Below, piece after piece: positions 1 to 8,856 of a DNA stretch of 64,000 nucleotides. Position 1 is the stretch's first letter, and each line of letters starts with the position of its first letter. The DNA lies in NCBI GenBank assembly GCA_964533935.1, contig CAZHOG010000004.1:56431-120430 (forward strand), read 5' to 3'. Source of the DNA: RUG14121 sp964533935. Lineage in GTDB: Bacteria; Bacillota_I; Bacilli_A; RF39; UBA660. The notes below the pieces were generated by a model, which was given only the letters and a program-made list of their open reading frames with translations, was not told where the DNA came from and ran no database searches. Made by a program: the position numbers and the translations under genes.

Positions 1-1443
1 TTTTATATTCTTAACAAACTCAGTAGTTTTTTTATCAAATACGTTTAATATCACTTTATATTTAATACGATTATTTTTAAAAACTAGTTTATTATTTTTA
101 TTGTTTTCTACTACATTTAATTCATAGTCATCTATTTTATCATATCCAAAATATGTTGTTTTTTGATGTAATAAATATTTACCATATGGTAAAGTGAATT
201 TTATTGTTCCATAGTTATCAGTAAAATAACTTCCAATAAGAATATTATCGCTAGAAAAAATCTCAAACTCAATATTTTTTTCATATTCCATAATGCTTTT
301 TTCATCATCATTTATTACTTTTATTATTTCAAAATTTTCACTTATTACTTTTTCATAAATATCTAATTTAACATTATAGCTATTACTATTAATATCAAAA
401 TAATATTTTACATCATCCAATAAATAACCTTTGCTAGCTTCTAGTTCTTTTACATAATATGTTCCTGCAATTAATTTTGTATCAAAGTTAATCAAGCCAT
501 TCTTATTAGTATATTTATCTTCTAATAATTCGTCATTTAAATTATATAAACCATATTTAGCATTTTCTAGTGTGGCATTACCACTAGGAATATTTGTTTT
601 AGAAGTACTATCTAATTTTTGTATAGAAATATTTCCATATACTTTTTCTACCACATATCTTATATCAAATTTCTCATAATCCCCGGGAAGTATTAAATTC
701 TGATTTGTTGCATCAATATATACTGTTGGTTTATTACCAAATCTTTTTTCTTCTTTTGTTAAAATCAAAAATGAATTATTAGGATCAGTTGTTGATAACT
801 CTATTGAATTATTATTTTTAACCCCAGAAATATTTGGCCCATTATTAATAGAATATTTATCTAATACATTATTTTTATCATAAAAATAGTTTTTCTCTCC
901 CAAAAAAGTTGATAATTTATTACTACCAAAATCAGGAGTTTTATAATGATTTAATACGAGTTTATTTAATTCTTCCATTTCTTGTTCATATTTATTTATT
1001 CTATTTCCATTAAGTTTATCAGTAAAATAAATATCGTAACCTAAATTATGTGATTGCCAAATCATAAATTGAGTAATTACATACCATTTAATATCTGTAT
1101 GTTCTTTGTAGCCATAACCATAATAAGCTAATAGCTTAATTCTTTCATATTCACTGCTTGTTAAATTAGCATAGTTTGCTTGATTAGTATCATATCCTTT
1201 AATTATTGATGTTGAATCCATTGATGTTCCTGGTTCAATACAATATACAAAACGATTATCTCTATTTCTTACAATCATAGTCATTTGCTGATATTTTGTT
1301 TTACCGTTTTTACTTTTGTTAACATATTCATTGCTAATCCACATCCCATGTTCATTAAAAGTGTCGCTATATTCTAAAGCACTCACATTTTTCAAATAAA
1401 ATAGTGATAAAATTATTACTAATAGTAAAATCTTTTTCTTCAA
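1..1443 (-). CDS. Thioester-domain (TQXA) surface adhesin with Cna-B-like modules; 3' end outside the window
   Basis: Reading the minus strand from a TTG codon at 1443 gives 481 codons open to the window edge, so the C-terminus, where a sortase signal would be expected, is not visible. TTG is chosen because AAAGGAG lies 6 nt upstream and the next residues form a KKK plus hydrophobic signal peptide ending near VSA (residue 21). C68 in YCIEPG and Q125 in VITQFMIWQ match the Cys/Gln pair that forms the internal thioester of TQXA domains in Gram-positive adhesins and pilus tips. From about residue 280 on there are repeated Cna-B/SpaA-like modules (motifs such as GTYYVKELEASKGYLL). Likely role: covalent attachment to a host or surface ligand. 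Chemistry is inferred from the family. Confidence 0.85.
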   Translation of the reverse strand, partial: MKKKILLLVIILSLFYLKNVSALEYSDTFNEHGMWISNEYVNKSKNGKTKYQQMTMIVRNRDNRFVYCIEPGTSMDSTSIIKGYDTNQANYANLTSSEYERIKLLAYYGYGYKEHTDIKWYVITQFMIWQSHNLGYDIYFTDKLNGNRINKYEQEMEELNKLVLNHYKTPDFGSNKLSTFLGEKNYFYDKNNVLDKYSINNGPNISGVKNNNSIELSTTDPNNSFLILTKEEKRFGNKPTVYIDATNQNLILPGDYEKFDIRYVVEKVYGNISIQKLDSTSKTNIPSGNATLENAKYGLYNLNDELLEDKYTNKNGLINFDTKLIAGTYYVKELEASKGYLLDDVKYYFDINSNSYNVKLDIYEKVISENFEIIKVINDDEKSIMEYEKNIEFEIFSSDNILIGSYFTDNYGTIKFTLPYGKYLLHQKTTYFGYDKIDDYELNVVENNKNNKLVFKNNRIKYKVILNVFDKKTTEFVKNIK

Positions 1444-1541
1444 TTTTCTCTCCTTTTTTACTACATGGTTGACTATTATAATAATTATTTTTTTCTTTTC
1501 AATAGATTCGACAAAATGTGACAAATGTTTTAATAAAAATC

Positions 1542-1565
1542 AAAAAAAAGAGACTATTTAGCCTC
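1542..1565 (-). terminator. Rho-independent terminator of spoVS
   Basis: A GAGGCTA/TAGTCTC stem (one G-T pair) is followed by eight T on the minus strand and overlaps the spoVS stop codon. Confidence 0.7.
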
Positions 1566-1814
1566 TACAATTAGTTTCATCGCTGTTTTTTGTTCACCAT
1601 TTATTAGAATATCATTAAATGCTGGTATTACTACTAAATTATCTCCTGATGGTGCAACAAATCCCCTTGCTATTGCTATAGCTTTTATAGCTTGGTTTAA
1701 GGAACCTGCTCCGATAGTTTGAATTTCAACTATTTTATTCTCTCGAAATAAATTAGCTACAGCTCCCGCAACTTTGCTTGGATTTGATTTACTGGATACT
1801 TTTAAAATTTCCAT
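1554..1814 (-). CDS. spoVS: Stage V sporulation protein S
   Basis: This 86-residue protein has the length and sequence of SpoVS across its whole span: MEILKVSSKSNPSKVAGAVA at the N-terminus, a central GAGSLNQAIKAIAIARG stretch, and a C-terminal EQKTAMKLIVEAK. SpoVS is a small alpha/beta Alba-like protein that in Bacillus affects septum formation and progress through sporulation; its molecular target is not settled. The ATG follows AAAGGAAT. It stands alone between two terminators, so it is a single-gene unit, and it is one of several markers in this window that the host makes spores. Confidence 0.93.
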   Translation of the reverse strand: MEILKVSSKSNPSKVAGAVANLFRENKIVEIQTIGAGSLNQAIKAIAIARGFVAPSGDNLVVIPAFNDILINGEQKTAMKLIVEAK

Positions 1815-1858
1815 ATTTTTATCTAATTCCTTTCTAAAATAAATATATGTTTTAAATC

Positions 1859-1884
1859 AAAAAAAAGAAGAAAAATTCTTCTTT
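1859..1884 (-). terminator. Terminator of the RlmI-like methyltransferase gene
   Basis: A perfect AAGAAGAA/TTCTTCTT stem followed by eight T on the minus strand, touching the stop codon of the upstream gene. Confidence 0.75.
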
Positions 1885-2753
1885 TATTTATTTTCCCATC
1901 TAGCAAATATTCCACATGGTAAAACTAGATTTGAATCACTCATATTTATTCCTAATTCATCACTTGAAATAATTCCTTTATATTTTTTATTAATTGTTAA
2001 ATTTAAAACATCTTCTAAAATAGTTTTTGAAAGTCCTGTTGAATATGTATTAATTAGGAATAATAAAGGATCATCACTTAGTAATTCTTTACATAAATCA
2101 ACTAATTCAAATAAATCATTTTCTATATTCCAAACTTCTTTATTAGCTCCTCTTCCAAAAGAAGGAGGATCCATTAGGATCATATCATATTTATTTCCAC
2201 GTCTAATTTCTCTTTTAACAAATTTTACAACATCATCAACAAGAAACCTAATATCTCTTTCTTCTAAATGATTTGATTTAACATTTTCTTTAGCCCAATC
2301 AATCATTCCTCTAGATGCATCCACATGAACAACTGAAGCATTTTCCATTAATGCAGCTATACTTGCAGCACCAGTATATGCAAATAAATTTAATACTTTA
2401 ACTTTCCTATTTGCATTTCTTATTTTTTCTCTAATTAAATTCCAGTTGTATGCTTGTTCTGGAAATAATCCAGTATGTTTAAATCCCATTAATTTTAAAT
2501 TAAAAGTCATATCTTGATAATGAACTTGCCAATTAGATTTCATTTTTGAATTCTTAATATCCCAAGCTCCGCCACCAGTATTGCTTCGATTATAAATTGC
2601 ATCTATTTTATTCCAATTATTTTCACTCTTTTTTTCATTCCAAATGATTTGAGGATCTGGTCTTAATAATTTAACACTATTCCAGATTTCTAATTTCATT
2701 CCTTTAGCCATATCAATAATTTGATATTCATTAAAATCATTAACTGTCTTCAT
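1884..2753 (-). CDS. Class I SAM-dependent methyltransferase, RlmI-like (COG1092)
   Basis: The 289-residue protein has the class I methyltransferase fold: SAM-binding motif I VLNLFAYTGAASIAAL (about residues 121-136), an acidic motif II VVHVDASRGMIDWAKEN, and the catalytic DPPSFGRG motif near residue 195. These match COG1092, whose E. coli member RlmI makes m5C1962 in 23S rRNA. The RlmI N-terminal PUA domain is not obvious here, so this is the shorter Firmicutes form and the exact rRNA target is unknown. Its ATG overlaps the preceding region by TAATG: the membrane gene upstream on the minus strand ends at the same base, so the two are translationally coupled. Confidence 0.85.
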   Translation of the reverse strand: MKTVNDFNEYQIIDMAKGMKLEIWNSVKLLRPDPQIIWNEKKSENNWNKIDAIYNRSNTGGGAWDIKNSKMKSNWQVHYQDMTFNLKLMGFKHTGLFPEQAYNWNLIREKIRNANRKVKVLNLFAYTGAASIAALMENASVVHVDASRGMIDWAKENVKSNHLEERDIRFLVDDVVKFVKREIRRGNKYDMILMDPPSFGRGANKEVWNIENDLFELVDLCKELLSDDPLLFLINTYSTGLSKTILEDVLNLTINKKYKGIISSDELGINMSDSNLVLPCGIFARWENK

Positions 2754-3280
2754 TATTTAGTCTCCATTAAATAATTTGAAAGTGGATCAATTAATTCTAA
2801 TATTCCATGAATATAGAAGAAAAATCCAATAAAAATTATTTGTATATTCTTTGAATAATATAAATTCAAACAAGTTAATAATCCAGTAATAATAAATAAT
2901 CCTAATGTTATTACTCTTATAATCCACATTTTATTTTTTCTATCACTATAATAATCACATTTTTTGAATTTAATTATAGACATTAAAATTATCCAAACTA
3001 ATAACATTAATACTATATTTAATGAAGTTGAAAATAAATTAAAAGCTATTCCAATTATTCCTACAATATAACTTAAAATACTAGTAAATAATCCTTCATA
3101 ATCTTTGCTTTCTTTTGTTAATATAAATTGAATTAAATTTATTGTTGCATAAGCAATCATTGTTACAAATAAAATTTTATCAATACTATTAATTTTAAAA
3201 TTAGGTAATACTATTAAAATTATTCCAATTATTATTAAAATAATAGCTGTACCTAAATCCACCTTTTGTTTTCTTTTCAT
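2753..3280 (-). CDS. HdeD/DUF308-like membrane protein
   Basis: 175 residues with about six hydrophobic helices (first near residues 11-27, then 35-53, 63-82, 84-103, 117-139 and 146-165) and short loops. The pattern of paired helices with IGIILIVLP and GIIGIAFNLFS resembles the HdeD/DUF308 family, which are small multipass membrane proteins of unknown molecular function. The start is supported by AAGGAAGTG upstream. It overlaps the methyltransferase start by one base, so the two are co-transcribed. No catalytic residues can be seen. Confidence 0.6.
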   Translation of the reverse strand: MKRKQKVDLGTAIILIIIGIILIVLPNFKINSIDKILFVTMIAYATINLIQFILTKESKDYEGLFTSILSYIVGIIGIAFNLFSTSLNIVLMLLVWIILMSIIKFKKCDYYSDRKNKMWIIRVITLGLFIITGLLTCLNLYYSKNIQIIFIGFFFYIHGILELIDPLSNYLMETK

Positions 3281-3336
3281 ATAAACACTTCCTTAAAGGT
3301 ATTATACTATAAAAATCATTTAAACAAAAGTTACTT

Positions 3337-3840
3337 TTATTTTATAAAACCATTATGTACAAATTTTGTTTCATTAACTACAATAAATGCACTTGAATCA
3401 AATTTATTAACAATATCCAATAACTCTTGTTGTCTTTTATTATTAATTTTACATAGAATCAAACCATTTTTATTATCTTTTAAATCAATCACAGAAACAG
3501 CAAACTTATTTTCTTTTATCTTTTTTATTAAGTTATTCTGATTTTTATTAGCAATTATTTCAACACTTATTACTCCTCTTATATAATTATTAGATATATA
3601 TGTACCAATAAAGGTTCCTGTTGCATATCCTAAAGAATAAGCTAATGGAATAAATATACAATTCATTTCTGTAACTAATGCTTCTCTTGCAACTATAAAC
3701 CAAATCAAAACTTCAAAAAATGCTAATATTGTTGTTATATATATTTTCCCTTTAACCATTATAACTGTCCTTATTGTTCCTATAGATACATCTAAAATTC
3801 TAGCCAAAAATATTTTTATACACAAAAAAACCAAAGACAT
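3337..3840 (-). CDS. UPF0316-type membrane protein (DUF5698 plus DUF2179)
   Basis: Three or four membrane helices occupy the first about 90 residues, with LARILDVSIGTIRTVIMVKG and SLGYATGTFIGTYIS, and a soluble C-terminal domain (about 95-160) follows. This matches UPF0316, where a DUF5698 membrane part carries a DUF2179 domain, a fold also found at the end of YitT-type proteins and suspected to bind a small ligand. An ATG 12 nt upstream is rejected because its GTGAT is part of the Shine-Dalgarno GGTGAT that serves the ATG at 3840. Function unknown; probably a membrane sensor or transporter part. Confidence 0.75.
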   Translation of the reverse strand: MSLVFLCIKIFLARILDVSIGTIRTVIMVKGKIYITTILAFFEVLIWFIVAREALVTEMNCIFIPLAYSLGYATGTFIGTYISNNYIRGVISVEIIANKNQNNLIKKIKENKFAVSVIDLKDNKNGLILCKINNKRQQELLDIVNKFDSSAFIVVNETKFVHNGFIK

Positions 3841-3881
3841 ATTTATCACCATTAATATGATAACCAGTATTTGGCATTTTA

Positions 3882-5504
3882 TTATTTTAATATATCCATT
3901 AAGTATGGAACAATTTGTTTTTTACGAGATACACAGCCTTCCATATAATAACCTTGATGCAATTCTTCAATATTAAATGCTGCTTCTATATATTTTTTAG
4001 CATCTTCTGTATATAAAATATAAGATCCATTTCTAATAATGTCTGTTATAGCTAAAATAGTAAAATTAAATTCTTTGTTTTTAGTTATTTCTTCTATTAT
4101 TGAAACATAACTTTCTTTATCATCTAATATTCCCTGATAATCTAAAGTTAATATTTGCCCAACAGCAAATGTATAATCATCAGTATGGAATGTTTTTATA
4201 TCAGTGTTAACTATTTCTTCTTTTGATAAATTTTTCAAACTAGTTCCTGCTTTAAACATTTCCATTGCATATTTTTCATAATCAACTTCAGCAATTATTG
4301 ATAAAGATTTTACAACTTCTATATCTTTTTGAGTTGTAGTTGGACTTGTTAAAACCAATGTATCAGATAATATTCCTGATAACATTAATCCTGCAATTTC
4401 TTTAGAAATTGTGATGCCATTTTCTTTATATAATGTATAAATAATTGTATTAGTACTTCCAACTGACATATTTCTAAAATTAATTGGATTCTTTGTTGAA
4501 ATATCACCTATTTTATGATGATCAACAACTTCTAATATCTCTGCTTCATCTAATCCTATTACACTTTGATCCGTTTCATTATGATCAACTAGAATAACTT
4601 TTTTTCTATTTTTTTCAGCAATATCTGTTATTCTTATTAAACCTTTACAAATATTATTCTTATCTATAATTGGATAGTTATTGAATTTTAACTTGGCACT
4701 TTTTATCATAAAGTCATCAAAATAATCATTTTGTTCAAATGTTACCATTCTATCTTGTGTAACTAAGTTTTCTATGTATGAAGAAAGACCAATCATTTTT
4801 GCTGTTGTAAAAGTATCATATTTTGTTCTAATAATATTCACTTTATTTTGTTTAGCAATTTCTAAATGATTTTCTTTAATATTTAATTCTCCAACAACAA
4901 TAATTAATTTAACTCCACTATTAACAGCATTTTCAATAATACTGTGTCTGTCACCAACAATTAATATATCATTTTTTGTAAGATTAACTAATTCCATAAA
5001 AGTTGTACTTCTATATGCTGCTGCTAAAATATTACCATCAATTTCTTCATCATATTTTAAAACTTTTTCACCATTCAATGTTTTTAAAATATTATCATAA
5101 CTTGTTTTTAATTGATTATAATCACCATTAATTAAATATTTTGCAATTACTTTAGCAGTAATTAAACTTATGAATTCATTATTATCAGAAACAACTGGGA
5201 TACCAGTAATATTATGTTCAGTCATATATGTATATGCTTCAAGAATTGAAGCATGTTTATTAATAAAATAATTTTTATGATAATTTAAATCTTTCATTTG
5301 TAATTTTACATCATTTAAATACTTTGGAACTTTAATATTAAAATAATTCAAAACATATTTTGTTTCTAAATTAATTTCTCCTAATACATATGGTTCTGCA
5401 TTATCTCCAAGTAATCGTTTTAAATTTGCAAGAGCAATTGCACTTGTAACAGAATCTGTATCAGGATTTTTATGTCCAAAAATATATATTTTATCTTTAT
5501 CCAT
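3882..5504 (-). CDS. Manganese-dependent inorganic pyrophosphatase with CBS and DRTGG domains (family II, CBS-PPase)
   Basis: This DHH/DHHA2 phosphohydrolase splits pyrophosphate to phosphate. The N-terminal DHH half has GHKNPDTDSV, then a CBS domain pair interrupted by a DRTGG-like insert (about residues 60-300, including NITGIPVVSDNNEF and NYPIIDKNNICKGLIR). The second part of the active site follows with VDHNE and VVDHHKIGD, and a DHHA2 domain ends the protein. The roughly 540-residue length fits nucleotide-regulated CBS-PPases, where AMP inhibits and ATP or diadenosine polyphosphates activate. A GTG nine bases upstream is in frame but sits in the GTGAT ribosome-binding segment, so ATG at 5504 is preferred. 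Confidence 0.9.
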   Translation of the reverse strand: MDKDKIYIFGHKNPDTDSVTSAIALANLKRLLGDNAEPYVLGEINLETKYVLNYFNIKVPKYLNDVKLQMKDLNYHKNYFINKHASILEAYTYMTEHNITGIPVVSDNNEFISLITAKVIAKYLINGDYNQLKTSYDNILKTLNGEKVLKYDEEIDGNILAAAYRSTTFMELVNLTKNDILIVGDRHSIIENAVNSGVKLIIVVGELNIKENHLEIAKQNKVNIIRTKYDTFTTAKMIGLSSYIENLVTQDRMVTFEQNDYFDDFMIKSAKLKFNNYPIIDKNNICKGLIRITDIAEKNRKKVILVDHNETDQSVIGLDEAEILEVVDHHKIGDISTKNPINFRNMSVGSTNTIIYTLYKENGITISKEIAGLMLSGILSDTLVLTSPTTTQKDIEVVKSLSIIAEVDYEKYAMEMFKAGTSLKNLSKEEIVNTDIKTFHTDDYTFAVGQILTLDYQGILDDKESYVSIIEEITKNKEFNFTILAITDIIRNGSYILYTEDAKKYIEAAFNIEELHQGYYMEGCVSRKKQIVPYLMDILK

Positions 5505-5662
5505 CTTTATCACATCTCACTATCTTTATTATTATAACTAAAAAAGTCAAAAAAAACTATTACTTATTAACAGATAAGTATTTTTGACTTATATATACTC
5601 TCATTTAAGAGGAAAAAAATATATAATGAATATTAAATAAAGTTATTTAATGATAAATAAAT

Positions 5663-6151
5663 TTATAAATCTATAATATTTACTTGATTTCCATGTTCTA
5701 TTATGATATTCAACAAATCTTCAACTTTTAACCATACTGTGGCTGTATTTTCATTTGGATGAACTCCTACAATATGAGAATCATTCATAAACTCTTTATC
5801 GATAAAAAATTGAACTTTTAATTCTTTATCATTTAATAAACCAAATGGTGTAACAGATCCTGGAACTAAGTTCATAATAGACATTAAATCAGTATCGGAT
5901 GCAAAACTTAAGGCTCGTGTATTATTCTTTTCTCTAAATTTTTTAAGATTTATTTTTTTATCACCTTTAATAGTTATGAGATAGTAATTTCTTTTTTTAT
6001 CATCTCTAACAAAAATATTTTTACCATCGGCTTCTTTATAAGGTAAATCAATATCTTCTAATTCTTTCATATTATAAACTGCTTTGTGTTCTGTAATTTC
6101 ATACCATATATTTTTTGATTTTAAAAATTCATATATTTCTTGTTTATTCAT
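5663..6151 (-). CDS. Prolyl-tRNA deacylase, YbaK/ProX family
   Basis: 162 residues from the ATG at 6151, preceded by GGAG at 8 nt; a longer frame to 6187 lacks a ribosome binding site. The YbaK fold is shown by the catalytic lysine in GKNIFVRDD, RALSFASDTDLMSIMNLVPG, SVTPFGLLND and the GVHPN loop near the C-terminus. Free-standing proteins of this type (ProXp/PrdX) hydrolyse mischarged Ala-tRNA(Pro), backing up the editing domain of prolyl-tRNA synthetase. Substrate assignment to Ala-tRNA(Pro) follows from the family and is not proven by sequence. It is probably a single-gene unit. Confidence 0.85.
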   Translation of the reverse strand: MNKQEIYEFLKSKNIWYEITEHKAVYNMKELEDIDLPYKEADGKNIFVRDDKKRNYYLITIKGDKKINLKKFREKNNTRALSFASDTDLMSIMNLVPGSVTPFGLLNDKELKVQFFIDKEFMNDSHIVGVHPNENTATVWLKVEDLLNIIIEHGNQVNIIDL

Positions 6152-6233
6152 ATATTTTTCTCCTATTTCTTTCAAAATACTATTCATTTTTATTATAACA
6201 TATACAAGAAAATTCTATGTATTAGATAAAACA

Positions 6234-6392
6234 TTATTTCAAAAGATTATGAATTGCTAATGCACAATCATCTTTAATTAGTATAACTTGGTCATCAATG
6301 TAATAAGCAGTGTTATAATTATGAACTTTTACACCTCCAAAATCATATACCAAAACATACCCTTTATCTAATTTTATTTTTTTATTTTTCAT
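6234..6392 (-). CDS. Small hypothetical protein
   Basis: 52 residues from ATG 6392, chosen because TGGAGGAAAATAAA lies directly upstream; an in-frame ATG 39 nt earlier would bury that site. The protein starts with a lysine-rich stretch and then has YVLVYDFGGVKVHNYNTAYY and IDDQVILIKDD, a beta-rich pattern without membrane helices or cysteine motifs. I do not recognise the family. The clear ribosome binding site and codon use like its neighbours make it a likely real gene. Confidence 0.55.
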   Translation of the reverse strand: MKNKKIKLDKGYVLVYDFGGVKVHNYNTAYYIDDQVILIKDDCALAIHNLLK

Positions 6393-6532
6393 TTTATTTT
6401 CCTCCAATTTATTATGCAAAGATTTGTGCACTTTTCTTCGACAATTAAATTATATGATAAATTTTTTCTATTTAAAAGAAAGCACTTTTTTGTAAGATAC
6501 TAACCTTTTTAGGTATAAACTATAATAAAATC

Positions 6533-6565
6533 AAAAAAAGATTATACATTTTATATAATCTTTTT
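6533..6565. terminator. Bidirectional terminator after tRNA-Arg
   Basis: The AAAAAGATTATA/TATAATCTTTTT inverted repeat gives a hairpin with a T-run on both strands. It lies 32 nt beyond the tRNA 3' end on the minus strand and ends that transcript. Confidence 0.8.
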
Positions 6566-6596
6566 ATTAAAAAAAAGTAACAATACTATTATAATA

Positions 6597-6671
6597 TGGT
6601 GTCCCCGGTAGGAATCGAACCTACATTTGATCCTTAGGAGGGACCTACACTATCCATTATGTTACGAGGAC
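6597..6671 (-). tRNA. tRNA-Arg (anticodon CCU)
   Basis: On the minus strand the acceptor stem GTCCTCG pairs with CGGGGAC, followed by A and an encoded CCA. The anticodon stem GGTCC/GGATC encloses the loop CTCCTAA, giving anticodon CCU, which reads AGG. The T-arm TAGGTTCGATTCCTA is canonical and T8-A9 are present. Confidence 0.95.
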
Positions 6672-6713
6672 ATACAAGTATTTTATCATAAAAATAATTA
6701 CTTGTTAATTCAT

Positions 6714-6742
6714 TTGACTATATTTGTTCAATATGTTATTAT
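6714..6742 (+). promoter_or_regulatory. Sigma-A promoter of the transglutaminase-like gene
   Basis: TTGACT (6714-6719), 17-bp spacer and TATTAT (6737-6742), 30 nt before the ATG at 6772. Confidence 0.75.
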
Positions 6743-6771
6743 AACTTGCAATAAAAAAAGGTGGTTTTGAA

Positions 6772-8160
6772 ATGGAATTAAATAACGTAATTATTTTTTA
6801 TAGTGATTCTCCATATATTTCATATAGCAATGGAGAAATTACTATTCAAATTACTAAAATCGAAGATATTGAATATCTTTTGAAAAACAAATTAAAAAAT
6901 GCTCTAATTGAAGAATTAAGTTATTCTAATGATGAAAGTGATATTTTATTTATTAAAAATACTTTAAAATACTTAGAGAATAATGAAATCAATATAAGTG
7001 ATATTATATCTCCAAATATAATATTACACCCAGAAAATTTAAATAAGGAATATTCTCCATTAAGTGATATGTTTGAAGAAATTATTTATAATATTAGACA
7101 ATTAAAAGATATTGAAGTTTATCATTTTTTAAATAATAATAAATTTAAAGATAAGGCTATTTTTCTATATAAATATAATAAAATTGGTGGATGTAATTTT
7201 GAAGATTTAAATCGCACTATTAATAAAACAACTGAATTAACAAATGCCATTGCTAGTTTTGATCTATCTCCGATTGAACAATTAATGTTTGTTTATGATT
7301 TAGTTAGAAAAAATGTTTATAAAGATAATACTGGAGATTGTGAAGAATCAAGGGATTTAACAAAAGTTTATTCAGGAAATAATATCGTCTGCGCCGGTTA
7401 TGCAAATTTATTTGATGCAATGTGTGAAAATCTTGGCTTAGATTCTAAATATACATCCTACAAAATGGAGAATAAAGATCGTGGACACGCTGCAAATACT
7501 GTTTTTGTAAATGATGATAAATATGACATTCATGAAATATTTGAAATGGATGCAACTTGGTGTTCAAATTCAAGAGATAATAATTATTTGAATTATTATA
7601 GCACTTTTGCGATTCCCGTATTTAAGGCTGAGGAAGTAAAAAAGAAAAAAGGATTTATACTTCAAGATCATTGGGATCGTGTATTAAATAATAGAATTAA
7701 AAATTACAATTCTTTTATTGAAAACAAAGCTCCAAAAGCAATATATGGACAAACAATAGATTTAATTTATAAAGAACTTATAAATTTATGTGAAAGAATT
7801 GGAGATACTAAACTTGCTAAAGAATGTTTATTTCATAAAAATAAAGGCGATGAAAACTTTATGGAGCAAGTTCAAAAATTTAATAATCATCAAAGAATCA
7901 TAAATATAAAATCATTTCTTTTATATAATAAAAGAGAATATTTAGATAGATTTATTTCACCTAATACATTTATAAAAATACTTTATAATGTTAGAAGCGT
8001 TGAAAATATGATTGACCCTGTCTTGTATCCAAATGATGATGAAAAATTAATTCAAATAGGAATAAATTTTTATGGAGAAAACTTCAAAATGGAATTACGA
8101 AATGGTCTATATGAAGTTAAAAACGAAGAAAATAATAATACATTAAAAAAACTTAAATAA
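6772..8160 (+). CDS. Transglutaminase-like cysteine protease-fold protein
   Basis: 462 residues, cytoplasmic (no signal peptide or membrane helix). The middle shows the transglutaminase-like triad in order: C207 in VCAGYANLFDAMC, H239 in GHAANTVFV and D260 in MDATWC. Such domains act as proteases, peptide amidases or transferases, and the substrate here is unknown. The flanking parts (1-150 and 290-462) are charged, helical and not recognised. AAAGGTGG precedes the ATG and the gene has its own promoter and terminator. It is the only plus-strand gene in the first 19 kb. Confidence 0.75.
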   Translation: MELNNVIIFYSDSPYISYSNGEITIQITKIEDIEYLLKNKLKNALIEELSYSNDESDILFIKNTLKYLENNEINISDIISPNIILHPENLNKEYSPLSDMFEEIIYNIRQLKDIEVYHFLNNNKFKDKAIFLYKYNKIGGCNFEDLNRTINKTTELTNAIASFDLSPIEQLMFVYDLVRKNVYKDNTGDCEESRDLTKVYSGNNIVCAGYANLFDAMCENLGLDSKYTSYKMENKDRGHAANTVFVNDDKYDIHEIFEMDATWCSNSRDNNYLNYYSTFAIPVFKAEEVKKKKGFILQDHWDRVLNNRIKNYNSFIENKAPKAIYGQTIDLIYKELINLCERIGDTKLAKECLFHKNKGDENFMEQVQKFNNHQRIINIKSFLLYNKREYLDRFISPNTFIKILYNVRSVENMIDPVLYPNDDEKLIQIGINFYGENFKMELRNGLYEVKNEENNNTLKKLK

Positions 8161-8180
8161 GTAAATTATTTAAGTTTTTT
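8145..8180. terminator. Bidirectional terminator between convergent genes
   Basis: A long near-perfect inverted repeat, AAAAAACTTAAATAA with TTATTTAAGTTTTTT, contains the stop codons of both convergent genes and has a T-run on each strand. Confidence 0.85.
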
Positions 8181-8676
8181 ATTTTTGAATTGTTAACATG
8201 TTAAATGCAAATATAAGATATATTCCGAACATTAAACTTATTTTAAATCTATACATTTCATAAGCTGCCACTGTTTTATCAACCAATGATACAACCCAGC
8301 TTTCTGTGTATTTTGGAACTTTATGACCACATGGAAACATGTGAGATTCAATTATATTAGCTTCTAAAGAAGAAATATTATAATATTTAGACGCATTTTC
8401 TAAAGCTTTAGATGGATGAACATTTAAAGCATTTACACAGTTTTTAGCATTTAAATCTTCATTTGTATAAAAATCATGTAATAATGCTGCCCTAGTTGCA
8501 CTTTTATAATTCAAATGCAATTTCTTAGTAATTTTATAAGTTCCCTTAGCTACCCTTAAAGAATGGCCAGCTCTAGAAATACCATGATGTAATTCATTAT
8601 CTAATTCTTTAAATTTATTATTAATTAAAATATCTTGTGTTATTTTTTCAAATTCTTGTTGATTCGATTTTTTCAA
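8179..8676 (-). CDS. HD-domain phosphohydrolase
   Basis: 165 residues. The HD pattern is visible: a first His in RAGHSLRVAKG, then RAALLHDFY, an ESHMFPCGHK segment with more metal-ligand candidates, and SLVDKTVAAYE with the last Asp. Such small HD proteins hydrolyse nucleotide or phosphate ester substrates using bound metal; the substrate here is unknown. The start is taken as TTG at 8676 because the GAGGTGA ribosome binding site lies just upstream. The in-frame GTG nine bases earlier is part of that site. A hydrophobic tail (about residues 148-162) may contact the membrane. Confidence 0.7.
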   Translation of the reverse strand: MKKSNQQEFEKITQDILINNKFKELDNELHHGISRAGHSLRVAKGTYKITKKLHLNYKSATRAALLHDFYTNEDLNAKNCVNALNVHPSKALENASKYYNISSLEANIIESHMFPCGHKVPKYTESWVVSLVDKTVAAYEMYRFKISLMFGIYLIFAFNMLTIQK

Positions 8677-8765
8677 ATTATTCACCTCGAACTACTAAAT
8701 TATATCACAATTATTTCAAAATATACAATTTACAGCACATTACATGTAAATTTTCGTAAATGAAA

Positions 8766-8824
8766 AAGAGCTTCTATAACGAGAAGTTCTTTATGAATGG
8801 AAGCAATTACTTCTTGCTTCCATT
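8766..8824 (-). repeat. Twin-hairpin intergenic element, copy 1 (includes a terminator)
   Basis: Two adjacent hairpins follow the stop of the 8857-9804 gene. The first on the minus strand is an 11-bp perfect stem AATGGAAGCAA/TTGCTTCCATT with a 7-nt loop (8796-8824). The second is AAGAACTTCT/AGAAGCTCTT (8766-8791) followed by T-rich sequence, a plausible terminator. The same two-hairpin design, with the same AAGCAA/TTGCTT core, recurs at 18163-18232. Confidence 0.6.
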
Positions 8825-8856
8825 AGTATTATATGTAAAAAAATAATTGATATACA

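Noticed and set aside
1815..1860. Sigma-E or sigma-K promoter before spoVS (CATATATTTA)
   Set aside because: The -10-like string is AT-rich and there is no matching -35 at the right distance; chance is high in this composition.
5504..5513. GTG starts at 5513, 8685, 18122, 40008 and 56980
   Set aside because: In each case the GTG is part of a GGTG/GTGA ribosome-binding segment, and an ATG or TTG follows at normal spacing.
5584..5662. Small structured RNA in the spacer behind the prolyl-tRNA deacylase gene
   Set aside because: Only weak AT hairpins and a poor terminator-like stem are present, with no conserved motif.
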